In this document: positions 1 to 7,962 of the stretch, piece after piece | How the letters are laid out: each line of letters opens with the position of its first letter | Numbering within the stretch: the stretch's first letter is position 1 | Assembly (NCBI GenBank): GCA_019456285.1 | Contig: VRUE01000009.1 | Span: 1 to 35,457, forward strand | Origin: Solirubrobacterales bacterium | GTDB taxonomy: Bacteria > Actinomycetota > Thermoleophilia > Solirubrobacterales > 70-9 | DNA length: 35,457 nucleotides | Direction: 5' to 3' | Notes under the pieces: model-generated | Databases searched by the model: none | Told to the model about the DNA's origin: nothing | Seen by the model: only the letters and a program-made list of their open reading frames with translations | Translations under genes and position numbers: made by a program

Positions 1-132
1 TCTGATGCAGCACCAGGTCATCGTTGTCGGCGATCCATTGCCACATGCCCCTGAGCGCTCGATCGTGGTTTCGGTGTCGAGGTCGGCGGGCACGTGGCCA
101 CCTCCGTGTCCAGCGATTGACGCGCTGCTTCT

Positions 133-1170
133 GTGGCATCGTTGCGGCGCATGGACGCGACGTTCCGATTCCTGGGGCCAGACGAGGGGGGTCTGCTCAG
201 CGAGGCGATCCGGATTGCCTACGGGGACAGCTATGACGCTCGATGGGTCTACGACGAGGCGCAGGTGTCGGCGCGGCTCGCCGCCGGAACCTACGTGTCG
301 TGCGTCGCCGAGTCGGCGGCCGGGGAGCTGCTCTGCCACGAGGGGATGAGCCTCGGCGCCGCCGGCGACGCGGTCGGGCACTCCGGGCAGGCGGTGACGA
401 TGCCCGCCGCCCGCGGGCAGCACCTCTTCACCCGCACCAAGCGGTACCTGATGGAGTGGGCCCGCGAGACCGGGCTGGCGGGGATGTACAGCGAGGCGAC
501 CGCCGCCCACCCCTACAGCCAGCGCGCAAACGTCGAGCTGGGGGCGCACGAGACCGGCTTCCTGCTCGGCTGGATCCCGGCCTCGGTCTCCAACGACGCG
601 GCCGGCGCGGGCACGCGGCGGCGCCAGTCGGCGGCACTCTTCTACGCGAAGCTGAACGATGGGCACGTGCGGCCGGTCTACGCGCCGCAGCGGCACCGCG
701 AGATCGTCGGCCGCACCCTGGAGCTGTGCGAGCTGCGCGGCAGGCTCGCCGAGCCGCCGGCCGGGGCGGCGCCGGCGGAGCGGACGGAGCTGCACGTCGA
801 GGTCGACGCCGACCACAACCTGGCGCTGGTCACGGTCGAGACTCCCGGGGCGGACCTGGAGACGGCGATCGCCGCCGAGCGCCACCACCTCTTCCACCGC
901 ACCGGGTTGGACGCGATCTACATAGACCTGCCGCTGGAGACGCCTGCGACGGCGCTTGTCGCCGACCAACTGGAGCGGCTGGGGGTCTCCTACGCCGGGG
1001 TCTTCCCGAACAGCCGCGCCGACGGCGACATGCTGCGGATGCAGTCACTGCACCGCGTCCGCATCAGCGCGGACGACGTAGCGGTCGCCTCGGAGCACGG
1101 CCGCGAGCTCCTCGACTACGTCCTCGCCGATCTGCCCCAACCGGTCGACGAGCCGAAAACGTCCCCATAG
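133..1170 (+). CDS. GNAT-like acetyltransferase-fold protein
   Basis: A 345-residue protein (339 if it starts at the internal ATG at 151). The region around residues 85-150, with an Arg-Gly-Gln turn, a helix ending in MEWARETGL, then EATAAHPYSQ and a Gly-rich FLLGW strand, resembles the acetyl-CoA-binding core of GNAT-type proteins that accompany anti-sigma-factor ATPases in Actinobacteria. The C-terminal half may be a second, degenerate GNAT-like domain. No substrate can be named. An in-frame stop at 118-120 limits the start to GTG 133, TTG 142 or ATG 151, and none has a good ribosome site. It converges on the sigma gene with only 13 nt between the stop codons. The fold is inferred from pattern, so acetyltransferase activity is not certain. 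Confidence 0.6.
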   Translation: MASLRRMDATFRFLGPDEGGLLSEAIRIAYGDSYDARWVYDEAQVSARLAAGTYVSCVAESAAGELLCHEGMSLGAAGDAVGHSGQAVTMPAARGQHLFTRTKRYLMEWARETGLAGMYSEATAAHPYSQRANVELGAHETGFLLGWIPASVSNDAAGAGTRRRQSAALFYAKLNDGHVRPVYAPQRHREIVGRTLELCELRGRLAEPPAGAAPAERTELHVEVDADHNLALVTVETPGADLETAIAAERHHLFHRTGLDAIYIDLPLETPATALVADQLERLGVSYAGVFPNSRADGDMLRMQSLHRVRISADDVAVASEHGRELLDYVLADLPQPVDEPKTSP

Positions 1171-1183
1171 GAGCCGGAGTCGA

Positions 1184-1894
1184 CTAGAGCGGCGCCTCGC
1201 GGGAGGCCAGGTGGGCGCCCACCTTGCGCTTGACTCGCTGCAGGGCGTTGTCGACCGTCTTCGCGTCGCACTCGAGCCGCTCGGCGGTCGCCTCGTAGGA
1301 GTGGCCGTCGAGGTAGAGGGAGAGCACCCGGCTCTCGAGGTCGGAGAGGACGCCGGAGACGCCCGATAGGCAGGAGACAAGGCTCTTCAGCTCCTCGGTG
1401 GCAATCACCTGGTTGACCGGGTCGAAGACCGCCGACCCGGGCAGGATCTCGTCGATGGTCGTGTCTGAGTCCCCCGCCGCGGCCGGGGTCTGGCTGAACG
1501 AGACGTACTGGTTGAGCGGCGTGTGCTTGTTGCGGGTCGCCGTCTTCACCGCGGTGATGATCTGCCGCGTGATGCAGAGCTCGGCGAAGTTGCGGAAGCT
1601 CGACTCGCGATCGGTGCGGTAGTCGCGGACCGCCTTGTAGAGGCCGAGCAGGCCTTCCTGGATCAGGTCGTCGGGCTCCCCGCCGAGCAGGAAGTAGGAC
1701 GAGGCCTTGAGCCGCACGAAGCCGCGGTAGCGGCGGATGATCGTGTCGTAGGCATCGGCCCTCCCCTCCTTGGCGAGGGCGACCAGATAGTGATCATCAA
1801 GCTCAGGTCGAGAATTAGTCTCCGCCGCACGGACGGAGCCGTTGAGCCGTCCTGAGGGGAGCCGCATTTCCTGTGTAGGCGTAGATAGAGCCAC
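1184..1894 (-). CDS. sigH: SigH/Spo0H-type RNA polymerase sigma factor
   Basis: A 236-residue sigma-70 family factor. Region 2 carries the run from YRGFVRLKASSYFLLG through DLIQEGLLGLYKAVRDY to FAELCITRQIITAVKTATR, which closely matches Bacillus SigH. The C-terminal region 4 helix-turn-helix (LSDLESRVLSLYLDGHSY...TVDNALQRVKRK) follows an acidic linker. Start is GTG 1894, with AAGGAG 8 nt upstream. It ends the minus-strand cluster after rlmB, as in Bacillus, but a 195-nt gap gives it its own promoter (2006-2033) and a structured leader. In Bacillus the homologue drives early stationary-phase and sporulation genes. No sporulation role can be claimed here; a growth-transition or stress regulon is more likely. 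The first 30 residues are poorly conserved. Confidence 0.9.
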   Translation of the reverse strand: MALSTPTQEMRLPSGRLNGSVRAAETNSRPELDDHYLVALAKEGRADAYDTIIRRYRGFVRLKASSYFLLGGEPDDLIQEGLLGLYKAVRDYRTDRESSFRNFAELCITRQIITAVKTATRNKHTPLNQYVSFSQTPAAAGDSDTTIDEILPGSAVFDPVNQVIATEELKSLVSCLSGVSGVLSDLESRVLSLYLDGHSYEATAERLECDAKTVDNALQRVKRKVGAHLASREAPL

Positions 1895-1999
1895 AGATCC
1901 TTCTCCTTAGCCGAAGGGTCGTGGCGCCGTTACCTCCCCTGAGGCGCCCTATTGACCGGGATCTCAACTCAGACTCAAGCTGAGGTTCACCCTTTATGG
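1895..1999 (-). ncRNA. Structured 5' leader of sigH mRNA
   Basis: About 105 nt separate the predicted transcription start from the sigH GTG. The transcript can form several competing helices. ACCUC near the 5' end can pair with GAGGU further on, with GGGU/ACCC outside it. CUCAG-N7-CUGAG forms a local hairpin, and the same CUGAG could instead pair with a later CUCAG. GGCGCC pairs with a second GGCGCC around a 14-nt loop. The Shine-Dalgarno lies in the 3' tail just after the last helix. This suggests a riboregulator or thermosensor, but I match it to no known class. It lacks the GACAGCUAACCUCGUAGG core and 5' half of the c-di-AMP (ydaO) riboswitch. Confidence 0.35.
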
Positions 2000-2005
2000 C
2001 GCGGT

Positions 2006-2033
2006 AGTTTACGGCGGCGCGGAGTTCTGTCAA
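2006..2033 (-). promoter_or_regulatory. sigH promoter, sigma-A type
   Basis: On the minus strand a perfect TTGACA (2033-2028) is followed after 16 nt by TAAACT (2011-2006). This is one of the clearest -35/-10 pairs in the window. It lies between the rlmB stop and the sigH start. Confidence 0.75.
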
Positions 2034-2089
2034 CCCCGAGCTGAGGATTGTGCAACCGCCGTTGCATTTGCTAGCTCGCCGATTCGTGC

Positions 2090-2734
2090 TCAGCCGCGCT
2101 GGCGAACCGCCTCGAACAGCAGCGCCGCCGCCGCCGCCGAGACGTTCAGCGACTCGACCCGGCCATGCCTGGGAAGCGCCACCAGGCCGTCGCAGGCGGC
2201 CGCGACCCGGGGGCGGATGCCCTTCCCCTCGCCGCCGAGGACGAGGACGGTCGGGCCGCTCAGGTCGACGCCCCAGGGGGCGTCGCTCGCCTCCGCGTCG
2301 GCGCCCCAGATCCAGAAGCCGGCTGATTTGGCCTCGCCGAGCCAGTCGGCGAGGTTGCGGACGCGGGCCACCTCGAGATGCTCGACCGCCCCCGCCGAGG
2401 CCTTGCAGGCGACCGCGGTCACCTCCGCGGAGCGGCGCTCCGGGATCACGACGCCGGCCGCGCCGGCCAGCTCCGCCGATCGGCAGACAGCACCGAGATT
2501 GCGCGGGTCCTGGACCTGATCCAGCGCCACCAGCAGCGCCCCCTCCCGCTTCAGCGGCGCATTCGGATCCGCATATGGATATGGATCGACCTCGGCGACC
2601 GCGCCCTGATGGTCCGGCGATCCGCAAAGTCGCTCCAGCCCTTCCGGGGACGTGTCCGGCGCCCTCCAGACCCGGTGCACGCGACGTCTCCCCCGCTCCG
2701 CCTCCGCAACTGGGCGTTTCCCATAAATCAGCAT
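2090..2734 (-). CDS. rlmB: 23S rRNA 2'-O-methyltransferase RlmB (SpoU/TrmH)
   Basis: A 214-residue SPOUT-class methyltransferase using S-adenosylmethionine; the family methylates a guanosine ribose in 23S rRNA. All three SpoU motifs are visible: DQVQDPRNLGAVCRSAE (about 72-88), LVLGGEGKGI (164-173) and LPRHGRVESLNVSAAAA (187-203), which form the trefoil knot and cofactor site. The N-terminal substrate-binding domain begins MLIYGKRPV but is short; the family is usually 240-250 residues. ATG 2734 lies inside the cysS gene, overlapping its end by 7 nt, so translation is probably coupled. The cysS-rlmB-sigH order matches Bacillus, without the intervening mrnC and rae1. The open frame continues upstream of 2734, but that part is out-of-frame cysS sequence. 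Confidence 0.9.
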   Translation of the reverse strand: MLIYGKRPVAEAERGRRRVHRVWRAPDTSPEGLERLCGSPDHQGAVAEVDPYPYADPNAPLKREGALLVALDQVQDPRNLGAVCRSAELAGAAGVVIPERRSAEVTAVACKASAGAVEHLEVARVRNLADWLGEAKSAGFWIWGADAEASDAPWGVDLSGPTVLVLGGEGKGIRPRVAAACDGLVALPRHGRVESLNVSAAAAALLFEAVRQRG

Positions 2735-4083
2735 CGACGGACGAGACGGGCGGCGCCGGCTGAGTCGCGGACCTCCCAGCCGAGCTCGGCCAGCCGGTCG
2801 CGGATCTCGTCGGCGCGCTCGAAGTCCCTGGCGGCGCGAGCCTGCTGCCGTTCGGCGAGCAGGCCCTCCGCCTCCGCGCCGGCGCCCTGCTCGGCCCTCG
2901 CCAGCGACTCGAGCCCGACCAGGGCCAGCATCCCCCGCAGCGCCTCGGGCGCGCCCGGCAGCTGACGCCGATTCGCCTCGGCGACCAGCTCGAATGCCTC
3001 GGCCATCGCGCGGGGTGTGTTGAAGTCGTCGGCGAGGGCGCCGCGAAATCCCTCGCGCCGCGTGGCGACGAACTCGTCCTCCGGTGCGGCGCCGTCGCCG
3101 GCCGGCGGGTGCTCGCGGAGGAAGTTCCGCAGCCGCTCGACCCGCGTCGCCGCCTGCTCCATCTGCTCGGCGTCGAAGGCGAGGGGCTGGCGGTAGCGGC
3201 CGGAGATCAGGTAGTCGACGACAGCCTCGCGCCCGTAGCGGTCCAGCGCCTCGGAGAGCTGGAAGATGTTCCCCTCCGACTTCGACATCTTCTCGGCGTC
3301 GGTCTCGATCATCCCGTTGTGCATCCAGACCCGGGCGAAGGGCCGCCCCGCCGCCTCGGACTGGGCGATCTCGTTCTCGTGGTGGGGGAAGACGAGGTCC
3401 GAGCCGCCGCCGTGGATCGCGAACGAGGGGCCCAGCTCGGCCTCCGCCATGGCCGAGCACTCGATGTGCCAGCCCGGCCGCCCCGAGCCCCAGGGCGAGT
3501 CCCAGGAGGTGTCCTCGTCCTCCTTGTGCGCCTTCCACAACGCGAAGTCGAGCGGATCCTCCTTCAGCGACTCCGACCCGGCCTCCTCGCCCTGGTCCAT
3601 CTCCTCGGCGCGCCTGTTGGAGAGCTTCCCGTATCCGTCGAAGCTGCGCACCCGGAAGTAGACGTCCCCTCCGGACTCGTACGCGTGCTCCGACTCGATC
3701 AGGTCAGCGATCAGCGCAACGATCCCGTCGATCGTCTCGGTTGCCAGCGGCTCGGCATCGGGGCGCCCCAACCCCAACCGGTCCGTGTCCTCGAAGTAGG
3801 CGCGGGTCATCCGCTTGGCGAACTCCGCCGAAGGCTCCCCCGCCTGGCGCGCCGCCGCGTAGATCCTGTCGTTGATGTCGGTGACGTTGACGACCAGCTT
3901 CGCCCGATACCCCTCGGACTTCAGGAACCGGGCAAGCAGCGAGAAGACGACGAACGGCCGCGCGTTGCCGATGTGAATCAGGCTGCAGACGGTGGGCCCG
4001 CAGGCGTAGATCCCGATCTCTTCATCGGAACTGAGTGTTCGCAGCTCCCCCGTGAAGCTGTCCTTGATCCGCACCTCGCGCAT
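2728..4083 (-). CDS. cysS: Cysteinyl-tRNA synthetase
   Basis: A 451-residue class I aminoacyl-tRNA synthetase that charges tRNA-Cys. CGPTV near residue 28 begins the Zn site, completed by Cys in WHIECSAM and His in FPHHENE. The HIGH motif appears as HIGN near residue 37 and KMSKS as EKMSKSEGN near 268. The C-terminal DALR-type helical domain ends in the usual ARDFERADEIRDRL repeat. WHIECSAM and the full C-terminal domain favour CysS over the mycothiol ligase MshC. Start is ATG 4083, 17 nt after the upstream stop. AGCTTA at 4094-4099 reads TAAGCT on the minus strand, 10 nt before the ATG, so a private near-leaderless promoter is possible. Confidence 0.97.
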   Translation of the reverse strand: MREVRIKDSFTGELRTLSSDEEIGIYACGPTVCSLIHIGNARPFVVFSLLARFLKSEGYRAKLVVNVTDINDRIYAAARQAGEPSAEFAKRMTRAYFEDTDRLGLGRPDAEPLATETIDGIVALIADLIESEHAYESGGDVYFRVRSFDGYGKLSNRRAEEMDQGEEAGSESLKEDPLDFALWKAHKEDEDTSWDSPWGSGRPGWHIECSAMAEAELGPSFAIHGGGSDLVFPHHENEIAQSEAAGRPFARVWMHNGMIETDAEKMSKSEGNIFQLSEALDRYGREAVVDYLISGRYRQPLAFDAEQMEQAATRVERLRNFLREHPPAGDGAAPEDEFVATRREGFRGALADDFNTPRAMAEAFELVAEANRRQLPGAPEALRGMLALVGLESLARAEQGAGAEAEGLLAERQQARAARDFERADEIRDRLAELGWEVRDSAGAARLVRRC

Positions 4084-4100
4084 GGCGAGGGGGAGCTTAC

Positions 4101-4850
4101 TTAGAAGGTTCGGTACTCAGCCCCGGCTGCTGCCGACTCGGCCCGAGCCCAGGTCGGCGCAGTCTCCTCGGCCGCCGCGAGGGCCTCGCGCCTCGCCCGG
4201 CTGGCGCTCGCCTTGATCTCGTCCTCGCCGGCCCGTCGCGCCCGCTCCTCGCGTTGCTTGGCCTGCTTGCGGATCCGATCCGACTCGGCCTTGAGCTGGT
4301 CCTCGGCTCGGGCTCGCGCCACCTCCTCGGCCTCGCCCTCGACCTTCTCGACCAGCTTGCGGACCCGCTCCTCGGCCTCGCGGCGCACGTCCTCGGTGCC
4401 CTGCATGACGCGCTCCTCGATCTTGGCCTCGAGCCGGACCGCGATCTGGTGCGCCTCGCCGGCCGCCGTCTCGGCGTCGGCCGCCCGCTGCTCCGCCGCG
4501 GCGACCCTCCGGTCGGCCTTGAGCTGCGCCTCCTCGAGCGCCTCGAGCGGCCGCCGCTCGGCCTCCTCCTCGGCGCGGGTCGCGCGGGCCTCGGCTTCGC
4601 GCCGCTTCCCGCGCTCGGCGGCGATCCGCTCCCGGCCCTCCTCGCCGAGCTTGCGCAGCGTCGCCGTCGCCCTCTCCTTCAGCTCGGCGCGGACCCGCTC
4701 GGCCCTCGCTTCCGCCTCGGCGACGCGCTCCTCCGCCTCGGCAACGCGCTCCTCGCTGACCCGAACCCACTCCAGGGCCTGCTTGGCGATGCCGTGCATC
4801 TCCCCGGTTGCCTCACCGACCGCTTTCAGCTGCACCGCAGGCTCACTCAT
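4101..4850 (-). CDS. Ala/Glu/Arg-rich coiled-coil protein
   Basis: A 249-residue protein, almost entirely predicted long coiled coil: heptad-like runs rich in Ala, Glu and Arg from about residue 25 to 225 (repeated VAEAEERVAEAEAR-type segments). It has no signal peptide, membrane segment or catalytic motif. The N-terminal MSEPAVQLKAVGEATGEMHGIA is less repetitive and may be a separate module. I do not recognise the family; a structural, scaffold or cell-envelope role would be guesswork. It sits between the acyl-CoA ligase and cysS, transcribed with them. A minus-strand TAGGTT (4864-4859) lies 8 nt before ATG 4850 and no Shine-Dalgarno is seen, so the transcript may be nearly leaderless. Confidence 0.75.
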   Translation of the reverse strand: MSEPAVQLKAVGEATGEMHGIAKQALEWVRVSEERVAEAEERVAEAEARAERVRAELKERATATLRKLGEEGRERIAAERGKRREAEARATRAEEEAERRPLEALEEAQLKADRRVAAAEQRAADAETAAGEAHQIAVRLEAKIEERVMQGTEDVRREAEERVRKLVEKVEGEAEEVARARAEDQLKAESDRIRKQAKQREERARRAGEDEIKASASRARREALAAAEETAPTWARAESAAAGAEYRTF

Positions 4851-4858
4851 CTCGCCGG

Positions 4859-4864
4859 AACCTA
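4859..4864 (-). promoter_or_regulatory. Putative -10 box of the coiled-coil gene
   Basis: TAGGTT lies 8 nt before ATG 4850 on the minus strand, in the 82-nt gap after the acyl-CoA ligase stop. Confidence 0.35.
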
Positions 4865-4932
4865 CTACGGCCGCCGGAGGGCTCGCTACCCCCGTCCGGC
4901 CCGAAAAACACGCAATTAGCGCGAGACTCTCT

Positions 4933-6573
4933 CTAGATGGATTTCTGCACCTCGCGGTCGCGCAGCTCGCGCTTCAGGATCTTGCCGGTCGCGTTGCGCG
5001 GCAGCTCCTCCATGAACTCGACCTCGCGCGGGGTCTTGTAGGAGGCGAGGTTCGCCTTCACGTGCGCCTTCAGCTCGTCCTCGGAGGCCTCGGCCCCGGC
5101 GGCGAGTACGACGAATGCCTTCAGCCGCTGCCCGAACTCCTCGTCCTCGACCCCGATCACCGCCACCTCGACGACCGCCTCGTGGTCGGCGAGCAGGTCC
5201 TCGACCTCACGCGGGAAGACGTTCTCGGCGCCGGAGACGATCATCTCGTCGTCGCGGCCGTCGATGAACAGCCGCCCGGCGGCATCGAGGTGGCCGACGT
5301 CGCCGCTGCACAGCAGCCCGTCGATCGCCTCTTTGCCGCCGCCGCCGGTGTAGCCCTCGAAGGCCATCTCGTTGTCGACGAAGATCCGCCCGACCTGGCC
5401 GGTGGGCACCTCGCGGCCGTCCTCGTCGAGGAGGCGGACGACGGTGCCGCGCGGAGGTCGGCCGGCCGTGCCCGGCGCCGCACGCAGGTCCTCGGGCGTG
5501 GCGACGGTCGCGTAGGCGACCTCGGTCGAGCCGTAGAGGTTGTAGACGGTGTCGCCGAAGCGGTCCATCCACTCGGTCGCCAGCTCACCCGGCAGCGCCG
5601 AGCCCGACAGAGAGGCGATCCGCAGCGAGGAGAGGTCGTACTTGGCGAGCGTCTCCTCGGGCAGCCGCAGGATGCGCTGGATCATCACCGGCACCGCCAC
5701 CAGCACCTCGGCCCGGCTCTCCTCGGTCGCCCGCAGGGTGTCCTCCGGATCGAAGTGGCGCCGCAGCACGATCGTCGAGGCGGTCGTCAGGCTCATCACG
5801 AAGTGGCTGAACCCCCAGGAGTGGAAGAGCGGCGTCGCGATCATCATCGTCTCGCGATTGCGGAAGGGGATCTTGTCGATCAGCGCCGCCAGCCCGCCGA
5901 GGCCTTCGGGGCTGGAGCGCTGCGCCCCCCTCGGCGTCCCGGTGGTCCCGGAGGTGAGGATCACGAAGCGCGGCTTCTCGGGGGGCGGCCTCAGGTCGGA
6001 CTCGTCGCCGCCGGCGATCAGCTGCTCCAGCGTCACGCCGTCGGTCTGGCCATCGCTCCAACCCACCACGCGGGCGACGTTCTCGCCGACCCCCTCCAGC
6101 AATCCGGCGAACTCCTCGTCGTGCACGAGGATCTTCGGTCCTTCGCGCCTGGTCACCTCTGCCAGCTGGGGGCCGGCGAACATGGTATTGAGGTAGAGCG
6201 CGCTGGCGCCGAGCTTGGCGGCGGCGAGGGTCGCCTCGATGAAGCCGCGGTGGTTGCGACACATGACCCCCACGCCGTCGCCGGGGCCGATGCCCATCTC
6301 CGCGAAGGCGTGGGCGAGCGCGTTGGTGCGGCGGTGCACCCGCTCGAAGGTGAGTGAGCCGCCCTCGTCGACGATCGAGACCTCGTCCGGGCAACGGATC
6401 GCGGCGATCGCTGTGCCGGTCGCGGGCGAGGCGCCCCAGCGCAGGAAGGTGGCACCGATCTTCAGCGCCTTGTCGGGCCGCTGCGGCCGGAGGACCCCTG
6501 CCCTGGCCAGCACCTTGACGTTGAAGGCGCGGTCGGCGATCGCCGCGCGCAGGTTCGAGCTGAGCTTCGCCAT
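4933..6573 (-). CDS. Acyl-CoA ligase (ANL superfamily, FadD-like)
   Basis: A 546-residue AMP-forming ligase that activates a carboxylate, probably a fatty acid, to its CoA thioester via an acyl-adenylate. The ANL motifs appear in order: ILTSGTTGTPRGA near 206 (the usual Lys of the P-loop is Arg), YGSTE near 345, SGDVGHLDAAGRLFIDGRDD near 420, SGAENVFP, and the C-terminal catalytic-Lys motif NATGKILKREL near 530. The N-terminus (about 50 residues before the core) resembles actinobacterial FadD2/FadD12-type enzymes. Substrate chain length cannot be read from sequence. Its ATG lies 13 nt after the ispF stop, and a TAGTCT box (6589-6584) overlaps that stop, so it may have its own start. It interrupts the otherwise conserved ispF-cysS order. 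Confidence 0.9.
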   Translation of the reverse strand: MAKLSSNLRAAIADRAFNVKVLARAGVLRPQRPDKALKIGATFLRWGASPATGTAIAAIRCPDEVSIVDEGGSLTFERVHRRTNALAHAFAEMGIGPGDGVGVMCRNHRGFIEATLAAAKLGASALYLNTMFAGPQLAEVTRREGPKILVHDEEFAGLLEGVGENVARVVGWSDGQTDGVTLEQLIAGGDESDLRPPPEKPRFVILTSGTTGTPRGAQRSSPEGLGGLAALIDKIPFRNRETMMIATPLFHSWGFSHFVMSLTTASTIVLRRHFDPEDTLRATEESRAEVLVAVPVMIQRILRLPEETLAKYDLSSLRIASLSGSALPGELATEWMDRFGDTVYNLYGSTEVAYATVATPEDLRAAPGTAGRPPRGTVVRLLDEDGREVPTGQVGRIFVDNEMAFEGYTGGGGKEAIDGLLCSGDVGHLDAAGRLFIDGRDDEMIVSGAENVFPREVEDLLADHEAVVEVAVIGVEDEEFGQRLKAFVVLAAGAEASEDELKAHVKANLASYKTPREVEFMEELPRNATGKILKRELRDREVQKSI

Positions 6574-6586
6574 CGGGCCGGCAAGA

Positions 6587-7045
6587 CTATTCGCTCTCGA
6601 CCGAAGCGACCGCTATGCAGGCGATTCCCTCGCCGCGGCCGATCCAGCCCATCCCCTCGTTGGTCGTCGCCTTGACGCTGACCCGGGCCGAGGTCACCGC
6701 GGCGAGGATCCGCTCCATCTCGGCCCGGTGGGGCGCCAGGCGGGGCTCCTCGCAGACGACGGTGGCGTCGACGTTGACGATCTGCCCGCTCACGGTTCCA
6801 ACGACGGTGCGCAGCAGGTCGACCGAGTCGGCGTCGCGCCAACGCTCCTCGTCGTCGGGGAAGAGGGTGCCGATGTCGCCCATCCCGGCGGCACCGAGCA
6901 GCGCGTCGATCACCGCGTGGGTGACGACGTCGGCGTCGGAATGCCCGGCGAGGCCGCGCTCGTGCTCGACCTCGACCCCGCCGAGGACGAGGCGGCGGCC
7001 GGCGGCGAAGCGGTGGCTGTCGTAGCCGATCCCTACCGAGCTCAT
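6587..7045 (-). CDS. ispF: 2-C-methyl-D-erythritol 2,4-cyclodiphosphate synthase
   Basis: A 152-residue enzyme of the MEP isoprenoid pathway; it cyclises CDP-ME 2-phosphate with release of CMP. Zn ligands are in GIGYDSHRF (Asp9, His11) and the His of the GLAGHSDADV loop. The family signatures GDIGTLFPD and KATTNEGMGWIGRGEGIA are present, and length is normal. ATG 7045 lies 1 nt after the stop of the PHP gene, so the two are translationally coupled. The longer open frame upstream is a shadow of the PHP gene. IspD, the partner enzyme two steps earlier, lies just beyond the PHP gene; the two are adjacent in Bacillus and Mycobacterium. Confidence 0.96.
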   Translation of the reverse strand: MSSVGIGYDSHRFAAGRRLVLGGVEVEHERGLAGHSDADVVTHAVIDALLGAAGMGDIGTLFPDDEERWRDADSVDLLRTVVGTVSGQIVNVDATVVCEEPRLAPHRAEMERILAAVTSARVSVKATTNEGMGWIGRGEGIACIAVASVESE

Positions 7046-7046
7046 C

Positions 7047-7901
7047 TCACCGATTCTCGCCGACCGGCGCGCCGAGCGGCTCCAGCCGCCGCTCTCGCCG
7101 CTCGAAGACGCAGATCTCTTCCACACCGAGGTCGTCGAGCAACTCGACCGCGCGGTCGTAGCCGAACCCGACCTGCTCGGGCAGGTGGGCGTCGGAGGAG
7201 AGGGCGAAGACGGCGCCGGCGTCGACGCACATCTCCGCGAAGGCGGGCGAGGGGTAGATCTCCCCGACCGGCTTGCGCAGGCCGGCCGTCGACAGCTCGA
7301 CCGCCACCCCGCTCCCGGCGATCGCCTCGACCGCCGGCTCGTAGAAGAAGCGCAGGTCGCGCTCGGGCAGCGGCCGGGCGCCGCCCCACACCTTGACCAG
7401 GTCGGGGTGGGCGAGAATGTCGAAGAGGCCGGAGCGGGCGCACTCGGCGAGCGCCTCGAAGTAGCGCCGCCAGACCTCGTCGGGATCGCCCCGCCCCTCC
7501 CAGACGTCCCAGCCCTCGTGGTCCACAGCCGCGTCGCCGATGAAGTGGACCGAGCCGACCACGTAGTCGAACTCGCGCGCCTCCAGCAGCGCCGCGGTGC
7601 GGTCCTCGGCGCCCGGGACGAAGTCGCACTCGACCCCAAGCTTCAGCGGCGTGCCACGTACGAAAGCGCAGTACGCGTCGAGGTCGTCGCGCGCCTGCTC
7701 CTCCCAGAAGGGGTGGCGCCAGAGGGCGAGCGCCTGGGTGAAGCGGCAGACGTGCTCGGCAACCCCCAGCTCGGCGATCCCCGCCTCCGCAGCCGCGGCC
7801 AGGTAGCGATCGACGTTCTCCGTGGTGAAGAAGCGATCCGGCGGCGTGTCGCCCTCGTCGGGGCGGAGGTGCAGGTGGTAATCGGTCAGCACGGCCCGCA
7901 C
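7047..7901 (-). CDS. PHP-domain phosphatase, histidinol-phosphatase-like
   Basis: A protein of about 284 residues starting at GTG 7901 (GTG 7892 is an alternative). PHP metal-binding motifs are all visible: DYHLHLRP at the N-terminus, GVAEH, GVECDFV, GSVHFIGD, LAHPDLVK, ELSTAG and SSDAHLP. This is the HisK/YcdX-type TIM-like barrel with a trinuclear metal site. Histidinol-phosphate hydrolysis is the nearest family function, but other phosphoesters are possible since no his genes are near. It ends 1 nt before ispF. The open frame extends upstream to 8048, but that part lacks PHP similarity and would overlap the divergent small membrane-protein gene, so I reject it. No convincing Shine-Dalgarno is seen. 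Confidence 0.85.
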   Translation of the reverse strand: MRAVLTDYHLHLRPDEGDTPPDRFFTTENVDRYLAAAAEAGIAELGVAEHVCRFTQALALWRHPFWEEQARDDLDAYCAFVRGTPLKLGVECDFVPGAEDRTAALLEAREFDYVVGSVHFIGDAAVDHEGWDVWEGRGDPDEVWRRYFEALAECARSGLFDILAHPDLVKVWGGARPLPERDLRFFYEPAVEAIAGSGVAVELSTAGLRKPVGEIYPSPAFAEMCVDAGAVFALSSDAHLPEQVGFGYDRAVELLDDLGVEEICVFERRERRLEPLGAPVGENR

Positions 7902-7943
7902 GTTACGGGGTCGGGAGCCTCGTGGCCGCCGCCCCCGGCCGGG

Positions 7944-7949
7944 TACCCT
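7944..7949 (+). promoter_or_regulatory. Putative -10 box of the 48-residue membrane protein
   Basis: TACCCT fits TAnnnT and lies 13 nt before ATG 7963, in the 61-nt divergent space between this gene and the PHP gene. It would give a leader of about 7 nt. No -35 is obvious. Confidence 0.35.
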
Positions 7950-7962
7950 GCGACCCGTATAG

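Noticed and set aside
2-46. Possible start of a minus-strand gene at the left edge (ATG 46, MWQWIADNDDLVLHQ)
   Set aside because: Only 15 codons are visible, with no Shine-Dalgarno or -10 box. It resembles the N-terminus of some osmolyte ABC permeases, but this is too little to support a gene.
1895-1999. c-di-AMP (ydaO) riboswitch upstream of sigH
   Set aside because: GGGTGAACC and ACCC...GGCTAA fragments resemble it, but the 5' half of the aptamer would lie upstream of the predicted transcription start and the GACAGCTAACC core is absent.
4213-6357. 714-codon open frame on the plus strand
   Set aside because: Antisense to the coiled-coil and acyl-CoA ligase genes, spanning both and the gap. 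Its composition mirrors their codons and shows no domain; an artefact of high GC third positions.
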